9,723 bases of DNA, from positions 1 to 9,723 of the forward strand of contig CACXFF010000129.1 in the NCBI GenBank assembly GCA_902766805.1, in the 5' to 3' direction. Positions 1 through 5,833 of this stretch are shown here, in pieces. Every line of letters begins with the position of its first letter. The stretch's first letter is position 1. The position numbers and the translations under genes were made by a program. Origin of the DNA: an uncultured Coriobacteriaceae bacterium (GTDB lineage: Bacteria; Actinomycetota; Coriobacteriia; Coriobacteriales; Atopobiaceae). The notes below the pieces were generated by a model. It worked only from the letters and a program-made list of their open reading frames with translations, was not told the DNA's origin and did not search any database.

Positions 1-1218
1 GGCATACGCGTCTTTGATCAGCTGGTCTCCCGCCGCGTGGCCCTGGGTGTCGTTGACGTACTTGAGGCCATTGATGTCGCAGACGACAACGGCCAACTCC
101 TGGATGTCGTAGTCTGCGATGAGCTGGTCGATAGCCGCTTCTCTCTCGTTGTAGGCGTTCTTGCTGCCCGCGCCCGTGAGAGCGTCGGTATTGGCCATCT
201 GCTGGAAGGCCTTGCTGGCCTCCTGCTCCTGAGCGAGCTTGCCCTTCGAGACCTGGGCGCTCTCCCACAGTAGGACGATCGCAAGCGCCAGCACGGATAC
301 CAGCGTGAACACGATCTGGTTCTGGCTCATCACTCTGCTGCGCTCGCTGATGTCACGTATGTGGTTCTGGATGACGGACTCGCGGATGAGGACGACCATC
401 TCCCAACCCGTGCCTCGGATGGGCATGTAGTACAGCGTCTCTTCGGCGTCACCGGAATCGAAGGTCAGACTTCCCGCGGCCTCGCGCCGGAAGTTCTCGT
501 ACTGTTCGTTCCAGACGCTCTCCGGAACGACTTCGTGCAGCGCGTCGAAGAAGTTCCGCTTCGCGATGACGGGCCCGAGCTCCGTGTCGGACAGGTTCGC
601 GCCGCTTTTGGAGTACAGCGCGAAGCTCGTACGTCCGCTGTCGTCGAACGCCAGCAGCTTGACGATCTCGCTGATGTCCATCTGTATGAAGCACGCCTTG
701 ATGGCCTTGCCCATGAGCGAGAGTCCCGGCGTCGGGATGGCCAGGCACAACTGCTTGGACGAACCATAGGCGGTGACGGTGGAAATGACCTTGTCCGCGA
801 GCTCGTCGCCTGCCAAGAAGGGATGACGGCTCCCCCCGGTATAGGTCGTGTACTGCGTGTACACGACATTGTCCATGTCGACCATGCCGAAGCGGTTGAG
901 CCCGAGCAGCGCCTTGACCCTGCCGATGACGGCGCGCAGCTCATCCTGCGTCGCAACGTGCTCTTCGTCGATGAACTCCACGGCCTTCTGCATCTCGTCG
1001 AAGCTGTTGTCGATCATGTTGGAGATGGTCTGTGCGCGGCGGTCTGCCATCTCCTCGAGGTAGAAGGAGCTCACCGCCGAAACCGCCTCGCCTGTGGCGA
1101 TGTCGGCCTGCTGGGAAGCCCACAGGCTATTGGCCGTGACCATGGCCATGATCAGGAGGCTGCCGATGACAGCCGTCAGGACGATGGTCCTGTTCGTTAT
1201 CCTCTCCCGCAGCCTCAT
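1..1218 (-). CDS. Membrane Cache-type sensor diguanylate cyclase (GGDEF), 3' end outside window
   Basis: The reading frame from ATG at 1218 is open for 406 codons down to base 1 and continues beyond the window. Residues 1-11 are basic (MRLRERITNR). A first membrane segment lies at about 12-34, an extracytoplasmic region at about 36-298 and a second membrane segment at about 302-318. A GGDEF domain starts near 345 with DALTGAGSKNAY. It contains VVVCDINGLKYVNDTQGH at 377-394 and GD at 397-398, which are the metal- and substrate-binding strand and loop of diguanylate cyclases. The GG(D/E)EF signature itself would lie past the edge, so catalytic competence cannot be judged. The stretch YYMPIRGTGWEMVVLI (263-278) is typical of the membrane-proximal part of dCache sensor domains. 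The start overlaps the stop of the upstream binding-protein gene by ATGA. Its own Shine-Dalgarno is weak (GGTGAT, 1224-1229), suggesting translational coupling. Likely role, by family: c-di-GMP synthesis in response to an external signal. Confidence 0.9.
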   Translation of the reverse strand, partial: MRLRERITNRTIVLTAVIGSLLIMAMVTANSLWASQQADIATGEAVSAVSSFYLEEMADRRAQTISNMIDNSFDEMQKAVEFIDEEHVATQDELRAVIGRVKALLGLNRFGMVDMDNVVYTQYTTYTGGSRHPFLAGDELADKVISTVTAYGSSKQLCLAIPTPGLSLMGKAIKACFIQMDISEIVKLLAFDDSGRTSFALYSKSGANLSDTELGPVIAKRNFFDALHEVVPESVWNEQYENFRREAAGSLTFDSGDAEETLYYMPIRGTGWEMVVLIRESVIQNHIRDISERSRVMSQNQIVFTLVSVLALAIVLLWESAQVSKGKLAQEQEASKAFQQMANTDALTGAGSKNAYNEREAAIDQLIADYDIQELAVVVCDINGLKYVNDTQGHAAGDQLIKDAYA

Positions 1219-2345
1219 GCGACATCACCGTAGAGAAGCTCGATCATCAGCGCCGCGTCGTGCTGATAGATGAACGTCGTGGGCTTGTCCGTCTTCTCTG
1301 GGAAGAGCTCGCCGGCCTGGTTGCCGTCCGCGATCTTCACGGCTGTCTGGATCGTGTCGAAGCCCATCGAGTAGCAGTCCTGCACGCCCAAGCAATAGAT
1401 CACGCCTTCATGCAGGTAGCGCAGCGCTTCCTTGTCGTGGTCCATGCCCACGATCACGGCGTGGCTCCCCAGCTCGGTAATCGCCCGCGCGGCGCCAACG
1501 GGGTTGCTCATGTTGCAACAGACGATGCCGTCGAGGTCTGGCGTGCTCTGCAGGATCTTTTTGGTGAGGTCGTAGGCCGTGTCAACAGAGTCCATGTCGT
1601 ACTCCGTCGCCACGATGCGCATGTCCGGGTACTGGGCGATGGTGTCTCGAGCACCGCGCGCCCTGTCTTCGTGGCAGGGGGCGCCCACGCTGCCGACGAG
1701 GATGGCGACCTTGCCCTGGTGGCCGAGCTTGTCGCAGAGGACCTGCGTCAGGCCCGCACCGTCGCGGTAGTTGTGCGTGTTGCCGACGTACGCGATCCTC
1801 TTGCAGCCCTCCGCGGCGTCCGAGCTGGAGAAGGTCATGACCTTCAGGCCGGCGCCCACCATCTCGTCGAGGACGGGAGAGATGATCGCTTCGTCCGCGA
1901 CGTCCACGCCGATGACGTCGTAGCCCTTGTCGCGGGCCGCCTGCAGGCGCTGCTTCTGGTCCTCGGCAGAGGCGGCGTTCGGCGCCATGTACTCGTACGT
2001 GACGGTGATGCCCCTGTCCAGGTACTGCCGCTGGGCGTCCTCCATCCCCAACGCGACCGCATCCCACCACGGGTGGACGATCTTGTAGGTGAAGTAGAAG
2101 TTGTAGTGGTCCTTTTTGGGCTGGTACGCATCCAGCTCGTGGTCGAAGTCCACCGCGCTGCGTGCCAGGTTGTCCGACGGGGTTGGCGTCGTTGGCGAGC
2201 TTGGCTGAACGGCAGTTGTGAGCGCTGCTGTGACGGCTTGTGGGTTGTCATACGATTCAGCACTAGATGAAGTACAAGCGGTGCATGTGACTATAGATGC
2301 GGTTATCGCGAGCAAAATGCTTGTTTTCTTTATGCTATATATCAT
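1215..2345 (-). CDS. Sugar-binding-family substrate-binding lipoprotein (Peripla_BP_4 / RbsB-LsrB type)
   Basis: 376 residues. The N-terminus has KK at 6-7, a hydrophobic stretch at 9-20 and two candidate lipobox cysteines; Cys24 (TAC, followed by TSSS) fits best, then a Ser/Thr/Pro linker runs to about residue 60. The mature part has the order of the ribose/AI-2-type binding proteins: a first strand YNFYFTYKIVHPWWDAV (81-97), a helix with GMEDA (100-104), IGVDVADEAIISPVLDEM (145-162), then VMTFSSSD (169-176) and IAYVGNTHNYRDGAGL (184-199). The second lobe has VAILVGSVGAPCHEDRARG (213-231), a DGIVCCN strand (272-278) and VIVGMDHD (297-304). The length is normal for the family plus a lipoprotein linker. 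Seven cysteines (181, 204, 224, 276, 277, 318, 324) are unusual for an exported protein. No ABC permease or ATPase adjoins it; the next gene overlaps by 4 bases and is a sensor diguanylate cyclase. I infer that it presents a ligand to that sensor. The ligand is unknown. Confidence 0.88.
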   Translation of the reverse strand: MIYSIKKTSILLAITASIVTCTACTSSSAESYDNPQAVTAALTTAVQPSSPTTPTPSDNLARSAVDFDHELDAYQPKKDHYNFYFTYKIVHPWWDAVALGMEDAQRQYLDRGITVTYEYMAPNAASAEDQKQRLQAARDKGYDVIGVDVADEAIISPVLDEMVGAGLKVMTFSSSDAAEGCKRIAYVGNTHNYRDGAGLTQVLCDKLGHQGKVAILVGSVGAPCHEDRARGARDTIAQYPDMRIVATEYDMDSVDTAYDLTKKILQSTPDLDGIVCCNMSNPVGAARAITELGSHAVIVGMDHDKEALRYLHEGVIYCLGVQDCYSMGFDTIQTAVKIADGNQAGELFPEKTDKPTTFIYQHDAALMIELLYGDVA

Positions 2346-2352
2346 ACAAGCA

Positions 2353-2357
2353 TCCTC
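2353..2357 (-). promoter_or_regulatory. Ribosome binding site of the binding-lipoprotein gene
   Basis: Read on the minus strand, GAGGA lies 7 bases before the ATG at 2345. It supports that start. An earlier ATG formed inside the same GAGGATG is out of frame and stops after three codons. Confidence 0.75.
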
Positions 2358-2379
2358 GCTAAACTCTTCATCATCCTAC

Positions 2380-2385
2380 ATTATA
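2380..2385 (-). promoter_or_regulatory. Candidate -10 box (TATAAT) for the sensor operon
   Basis: A perfect TATAAT on the minus strand lies 34 bases upstream of the ATG, within AT-rich DNA. The hexamer at the expected -35 position (2403-2408, TGCATT) is a poor match. That would fit activator dependence or regulation through the palindrome just upstream at 2410-2429. The -10 call is direct; its use is inference. Confidence 0.5.
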
Positions 2386-2409
2386 TTGTACTGTAGAATA
2401 CTAATGCAT

Positions 2410-2429
2410 CTACAATTCAACAATTGTAG
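2410..2429. repeat. Perfect 8-bp palindrome, candidate operator
   Basis: CTACAATT, a 4-base spacer CAAC, then AATTGTAG form an exact inverted repeat. It sits directly upstream of the -35 position of the candidate promoter at 2380-2385. A second, looser inverted pair (ACTGTAG at 2390-2396 and CTACAGT at 2449-2455) brackets it. The position and dyad symmetry suit a dimeric transcription regulator. It is not followed by a T-run, so a terminator is unlikely. Confidence 0.5.
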
Positions 2430-2440
2430 TCGTTACAGTG

Positions 2441-2671
2441 TTATTTGTCTACAGTCCCTAATATCCCAAAGACTGTCATTACTAGGAAAGCAACTCTTTC
2501 AATACACGCTTCGTTGGCTATCGCTTCGGTGAGACGACTGGCTCGATGTGGCTCGATGTGGCTCGAGGTAATCAAAACTACTACCTCATATCCCTCGTTG
2601 GCAAAGGAAAACATGCCCACGCGTCTTGGCTTCTGGATGTTCGAAGCATCATATCGGCAAGCTTGATTCGT
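2441..2671 (-). other. Open frame after the GNAT stop, possible gene remnant
   Basis: This intergenic DNA holds a minus-strand frame that begins right after the TAG of the acetyltransferase gene (2672-2674), in the same frame. It stays open for 76 codons to a TAA at 2441-2443. The first in-frame start candidates are GTG at 2620 and ATG at 2614 (57 residues, beginning MFSFANEGYEVVVLI). The predicted peptide has a hydrophobic strand, a polar middle and a second hydrophobic stretch (VAFLVMTVFGILG), so it reads more like protein than random shadow. I do not recognise a family, and there is no Shine-Dalgarno before either start. It could be the decayed tail of an older gene whose 5' part was replaced, or chance. 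Confidence 0.25.
2539..2568. repeat. Short tandem repeat, three copies of a 10-bp unit
   Basis: The unit TGGCTCGATG occurs at 2539-2548 and 2549-2558 exactly and at 2559-2568 with one change (TGGCTCGAGG). It lies in the intergenic stretch downstream of the acetyltransferase gene. A 10-bp period does not preserve a reading frame, so within the possible gene remnant it would shift frame if copy number changed. Confidence 0.7.
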
Positions 2672-3217
2672 CTACAGCTCTAGCATCATATACACCAATT
2701 CCTGATATCCGGAAGTGCGCGAGTTAAAGCCCCGTGGATTGCGGCCGTATTCCTCAAAGCCCAGACTCTGGTACAAAGCCAAAGCCCTGTCGTTATCGGC
2801 TACCACATCCAATTCCAATTGAGCGTAGCCGGCATCTTTGGCACATTGAATGCAAGCCTGAGTCAGTGCTTTGCCCAATCCAAGTCCCCAGTACTCCTGT
2901 AACACACTGATGCCGAAATCAGCCCTGTGCTTTACCTTATAGTTCTTCCCTACAGCCTCGATCCCAGCAGACCCTACGACCTTTCCGTCAATGATGGCGA
3001 TGAGCTCAATTTCATTTGGGCTTTCAGTTTTTTCTTTTAGAAACTGGGCTTCCTGTTCCGGATCAGAACTGTTTTCATCGGGGTATGTTCGCAGATAGTC
3101 GGTCTCAGCATGCGTGAGATTAAAAACCTCATAGGCAGCAAGGCCATCCGCTGCATTACCATTTCTGATAAGGACCTCTTTGCCGTTCTTCAGAGCAATC
3201 TTCTGCTCGTATTTCAT
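2672..3217 (-). CDS. GNAT-family N-acetyltransferase
   Basis: 181 residues, a normal length for a single-domain GNAT enzyme. The acetyl-CoA binding motif A is visible as ADFGISVLQEYWGLGLGKAL (99-118), with the pyrophosphate-loop glycines at 111, 113 and 115. The strand before it (ELIAIIDGKVVGSAGIE, 71-87) is the usual central GNAT strand pair. The C-terminal motif B is NDRALALYQSLGFEEYGR (142-159). By family it moves an acetyl group from acetyl-CoA to an amine; the substrate cannot be read from the sequence. Single-domain enzymes of this look include protein-, amino-acid- and drug-acetylating types. The start at 3217 has an excellent Shine-Dalgarno (GGAGGGG, 8-base gap). The gene is visibly lower in GC than its flanks and follows the PAP2 gene by 51 bases on the same strand, so the two may be co-transcribed and co-acquired. 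Confidence 0.88.
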   Translation of the reverse strand: MKYEQKIALKNGKEVLIRNGNAADGLAAYEVFNLTHAETDYLRTYPDENSSDPEQEAQFLKEKTESPNEIELIAIIDGKVVGSAGIEAVGKNYKVKHRADFGISVLQEYWGLGLGKALTQACIQCAKDAGYAQLELDVVADNDRALALYQSLGFEEYGRNPRGFNSRTSGYQELVYMMLEL

Positions 3218-3225
3218 TTCGTAAT

Positions 3226-3232
3226 CCCCTCC
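3226..3232 (-). promoter_or_regulatory. Strong ribosome binding site of the GNAT gene
   Basis: GGAGGGG on the minus strand, 8 bases before the ATG at 3217. It fixes the start and suggests efficient translation independent of the upstream PAP2 gene. Confidence 0.75.
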
Positions 3233-3244
3233 AAAACTTAAGAG

Positions 3245-3272
3245 ATCATAACAGTGATACTAGGTTGTTCAG
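3245..3272 (-). promoter_or_regulatory. Weak candidate promoter for the GNAT gene
   Basis: On the minus strand a TATGAT (3245-3250, five of six matches to the consensus) lies 16 bases downstream of CTGAAC (3267-3272, three of six matches to TTGACA). The GNAT gene could therefore be transcribed on its own as well as from upstream of the PAP2 gene. The -35 match is poor. Confidence 0.3.
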
Positions 3273-4165
3273 CGCGTTTCAGCCGTTGTCAAAAACGCTT
3301 CACTCACGACGGCATAGATAAGATAAGTAATCAGTGTCCCAAAGCACACGTCGGAGAGGAAATGATTGGTCATATGAATGCGGTTATAGCCATAGATCAG
3401 CACGAAAAGGCAGGCGATGATGAAACAAACGAGGTTTTTCCTGTCACTTCTATCTTTTATCACGTCCGCAAGCATCGGAAGCGAGAACATCATAGCGGCA
3501 ATGGTCATGTTGCCACTCGGCCAGGATTTGAAGTTGTCATCGCTGCCGGCGAGGTTTGGAATCATCTGCCACCAGTTGCGGAACTGACTTGACGGGTCGT
3601 CCAACGTGATCAGGTATTTATAACGAGGCCGGGAAGCGACCTGCTTGAGCCACAAGTTCACATTGTCCGCCGCTATACCAGCGATAAGAATGGCTGCGCC
3701 AACGGCAATAAGTCTGTCAGGGTTTCTGTCATCCAGCACTCGTATCATCACCAACGGCACCCACGAATACAGTGCCACCCAGAACAACCAGCTGGCGATC
3801 GACAGCAGCGGAGAGGATTCCCCGGCAATATAACCGAATAGTGCGCGAACGCTTTTGCCGTTGTAACTGTTCGAATAGTACACGGCCATGAAAAAACTCA
3901 AGAACAGCAGAACGTATGCCAGCAAGCGATAACGCTCACCCTTTTTGTTGAGCCCTACGAACAAACAAGCTCCAGCAGCAGGATACAAACAGTAGGAAAA
4001 ATATGATCCATAGCTAGCGAAGAATGTACCAAGCTCAGTCTTGTTGGCAAGCGCTTCATTAATGCTGAAGTCACAGAACGACCCGACGATGATACCAAGC
4101 AGACAAGTGCCTATGACAATCCAAAAGCATCTAGCAGGGACTGCCATGACCGTTTTCTTCTTCAT
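3269..4165 (-). CDS. PAP2-family membrane phosphatase with altered motif 2 (PSGN)
   Basis: 298 residues with about six membrane segments (roughly 14-33, 50-71, 80-97, 122-141, 152-168, 246-260 and 273-290). The three parts of the PAP2/type-2 phosphatidic acid phosphatase site are in order: K174 with RPR at 179-181; WPSGNMTIA at 215-223; and NRIHMTNHFLSD at 261-272, which supplies R262, H268 (the family nucleophile) and D272. Motif 2 is normally PSGH, whose His protonates the leaving group. Here it is PSGN; the codon is AAC, read directly from the DNA. By family these enzymes remove phosphate from lipid phosphates such as phosphatidate, undecaprenyl diphosphate or phosphatidylglycerol phosphate. 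With Asn in motif 2 the activity may be reduced or different. The start is supported by GGAGG 5 bases upstream. Lower GC than the neighbours suggests transfer. Confidence 0.85.
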   Translation of the reverse strand: MKKKTVMAVPARCFWIVIGTCLLGIIVGSFCDFSINEALANKTELGTFFASYGSYFSYCLYPAAGACLFVGLNKKGERYRLLAYVLLFLSFFMAVYYSNSYNGKSVRALFGYIAGESSPLLSIASWLFWVALYSWVPLVMIRVLDDRNPDRLIAVGAAILIAGIAADNVNLWLKQVASRPRYKYLITLDDPSSQFRNWWQMIPNLAGSDDNFKSWPSGNMTIAAMMFSLPMLADVIKDRSDRKNLVCFIIACLFVLIYGYNRIHMTNHFLSDVCFGTLITYLIYAVVSEAFLTTAETR

Positions 4166-4170
4166 TGTTT

Positions 4171-4175
4171 CCTCC
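4171..4175 (-). promoter_or_regulatory. Ribosome binding site of the PAP2 gene
   Basis: GGAGG on the minus strand, 5 bases before the ATG at 4165; it supports this start over the internal Met7. No convincing promoter is visible in 4176-4276. Confidence 0.7.
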
Positions 4176-4231
4176 GTTCGCTGACCGGCATTCTGCGATG
4201 AACGATGCGTAGGGCGTATCGATTGCGCGAT

Positions 4232-4252
4232 TAGCTACATGCTGCGTAGCTA
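4232..4252. repeat. Perfect 7-bp inverted repeat upstream of the PAP2 gene
   Basis: TAGCTAC and GTAGCTA flank a 7-base loop (ATGCTGC). It lies 67-87 bases upstream of the PAP2 start and 25-45 bases past the methyltransferase stop. On the minus strand no T-run follows, so it is a poor terminator for the methyltransferase gene. The place suits an operator or transcript-leader hairpin of the PAP2-GNAT pair. On the plus strand a run of six T (4265-4270) lies 12 bases further on, too far for a normal terminator. Confidence 0.5.
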
Positions 4253-4276
4253 TCCTCTTGCCGCCTTTTTTACATC

Positions 4277-5464
4277 CTAATGTGTGAGCAAACAGACGGT
4301 CTCGACGTGCTTGGTGTGAGGGAACAGGTCCACGGGCACGAGGGAATCGGCGTGCCAGCCGCGTTCGCGCAGGTAGGCGAGGTCGCGCACGAGCGTGACG
4401 GGGTTGCACGAGACGTAGACCACGCGCTCGGGGCGCAGACCGCAGACGGCATCGAGGAACTCGGGCGTGGATCCCGCGCGGGGCGGATCGAGGAAGACCA
4501 CGTCGGCCGCGGTGCCTGCGTCGGCCGCATGCCGCACCATCCACTCGGTCGCATCGGCGGCGATGAAGCGTGCCTGCCCCTCCAAGCCGTTGAGACGGGC
4601 GTTGCGCTGGGCGCAGGCCACGGCCTCTTCCACGCGCTCGATGCCGAGCAGCTCCAAGCCCTCCACCTGCCGCGCCGCACACAGGCCGATGGTGCCGATG
4701 CCGCAGTAGGCGTCGATCACCCGCATCCCCGCGCTCAGGCCCGCAGCCTGGATCGCCGTGTCGTAGAGGACCTCGGTCTGCTCGGGGTTGGTCTGGTAGA
4801 ACGAGGTCGGCCCCAGCTCGAAAGTGCAGCCCAACAGCCGATCGCGCATCCGTCCTTTGCCGAAGAGGGTCTTGGAGCGGCTGCCGAGCATCGCGTTGGT
4901 GTTGCGCTGGTTGATGTTGTGCACCACGGACACGATGTTCACACCCGCCTTACGCGCCCGCGTGCGCACGGCCTGTACCAGCTGGTCTGCACGCGGGACA
5001 GCATTGCCGTTGACCACGAGCGTGAGCAGTGCCTCGTTCGTCTGCCAACCCGCGCGCAGGATCGCGTGGCGCAGCAGGCCACGGCCTTGGTCCTCGGCAT
5101 AGGCGCTGATGCCCAGGTGGGCGGCCTCCTCGGCCACGGCCGCGAGCGTGCGCCGCATGCCCCGCGCCTCCACCAGGCAGTCGTCGCAGCGCACGATGTG
5201 GTGGCTGCCGCGCGCGTAGAAGCCGTGGCGGATGCGGTGTTTGGGTGCCGGCGCGAAGGGTGTGGCCGCCTTGTGGCGATAGTGCAGCGGTTGGTCCATG
5301 CCCAGTACCTCGGCGACCTCCAGACGTTCCTGCGGCAGCTCCTCGTCTACCAGGCGCTGCAGCTCCGCGCGCTTGCGCTCGAGCTGGATGGGATAGGGTA
5401 CGGCCAACCACTCGCAGCCGCCGCATTGGCGCGCGATGGGACAGGTATAGGTGCGATAGCCCAT
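4277..5464 (-). CDS. rlmD: 23S rRNA (uracil-5-)-methyltransferase, RumA/RlmC/RlmD type, TRAM-less
   Basis: 395 residues from the chosen ATG at 5464. It has AGGAGG 6 bases upstream and is followed at once by the iron-sulfur cluster motif CPIARQCGGC (Cys8, 14, 17), with CDDC at 93-96 giving the fourth ligand. An upstream in-frame ATG at 5572 would add 36 Arg-rich residues with no family resemblance and no good ribosome site. Next come SFYQTNPEQTEVLY (221-234) and the SAM-binding motif VIDAYCGIGTIGL (249-261). DPPRAG follows at 326-331, then YVSCNPVTLVRDL (350-362) with nucleophile Cys353, and HVETV with Glu388 as the likely base. By family it methylates C5 of a uridine in 23S rRNA (U747, U1939 or both) using SAM. 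The N-terminal TRAM domain of RlmD/TrmA-like enzymes is absent, as in the shorter E. coli RlmC, so the gene symbol and target site are tentative. Transcribed divergently from the helicase gene. Confidence 0.9.
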   Translation of the reverse strand: MGYRTYTCPIARQCGGCEWLAVPYPIQLERKRAELQRLVDEELPQERLEVAEVLGMDQPLHYRHKAATPFAPAPKHRIRHGFYARGSHHIVRCDDCLVEARGMRRTLAAVAEEAAHLGISAYAEDQGRGLLRHAILRAGWQTNEALLTLVVNGNAVPRADQLVQAVRTRARKAGVNIVSVVHNINQRNTNAMLGSRSKTLFGKGRMRDRLLGCTFELGPTSFYQTNPEQTEVLYDTAIQAAGLSAGMRVIDAYCGIGTIGLCAARQVEGLELLGIERVEEAVACAQRNARLNGLEGQARFIAADATEWMVRHAADAGTAADVVFLDPPRAGSTPEFLDAVCGLRPERVVYVSCNPVTLVRDLAYLRERGWHADSLVPVDLFPHTKHVETVCLLTH

Positions 5465-5833
5465 GATGATCCTCCTCGTAGGAGCTCCATTGTAGCGGCC
5501 TTGGGCGCGTCGGCGCCGTGCGGAACGGCGTGGCGGCGTGGTCTTTTTGGTACCACGGGATACGAGCAGCAACGCGAAACGTGTTCTTCTGTTTGGGTCC
5601 CCCGGGCGGCACCGATGCGTGCACGTGGCTTCGGCTATACTCTACGGGCGTTCGTCGCCGCATCCACGCAGCAGCGACGGAAGCTGCCGTTCGAGGCCCG
5701 GCGACCACGCCAAATCGCACGCCTCACGATCGGCTGCTCGCGCGGGGCTCTCGCGAGCACACGGAACACGGCGCGTCGCGCACCACTCTGGCCGACGCCA
5801 TGCTTTACCCGCAGAAACAGGAGAGTTTATCCC
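5465..5833. other. Divergent intergenic region with helicase leader and hairpin
   Basis: 369 bases between the divergent methyltransferase and helicase genes, with no convincing gene. A TATACT (5636-5641, plus strand) could be a -10 box for the helicase gene, which would give a leader of roughly 185 bases. No good -35 is visible. Within that leader, TGCTCGCG (5735-5742) and CGCGAGCA (5752-5759) form a perfect 8-bp stem with a 9-base loop. Frames open on either strand here lack family resemblance and ribosome sites. Confidence 0.4.
5471..5476 (-). promoter_or_regulatory. Ribosome binding site deciding the methyltransferase start
   Basis: AGGAGG on the minus strand, 6 bases before the ATG at 5464. 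It selects the start that opens directly onto the CX5CGGC cluster motif. Confidence 0.8.

Noticed and set aside
361..1233. 290-codon plus-strand open frame across the left end
   Set aside because: Antisense to the Cache-GGDEF gene, whose minus frame shows clear family motifs; no ribosome site and no recognisable protein. A GC-rich shadow.
1260..2270. 336-codon plus-strand open frame
   Set aside because: Exactly antisense to the binding-lipoprotein gene; composition (Val, Arg, Asp, His rich) is that of a reverse-strand shadow.
2346..4276. Insertion sequence or integrative element carrying the low-GC genes
   Set aside because: No transposase or integrase, no terminal inverted repeats and no target-site duplication could be seen at the edges.
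4131..4682. Minus-strand frame joining the methyltransferase end with the PAP2 start
   Set aside because: Out of frame with both genes; Arg/Ala/Gly-rich shadow.
4280..5833. Long upstream extension of the helicase frame, which would give a 1214-residue fusion
   Set aside because: It is antisense to the methyltransferase gene and has no family resemblance. The ATG at 5834 has a ribosome site and starts at the Q motif.
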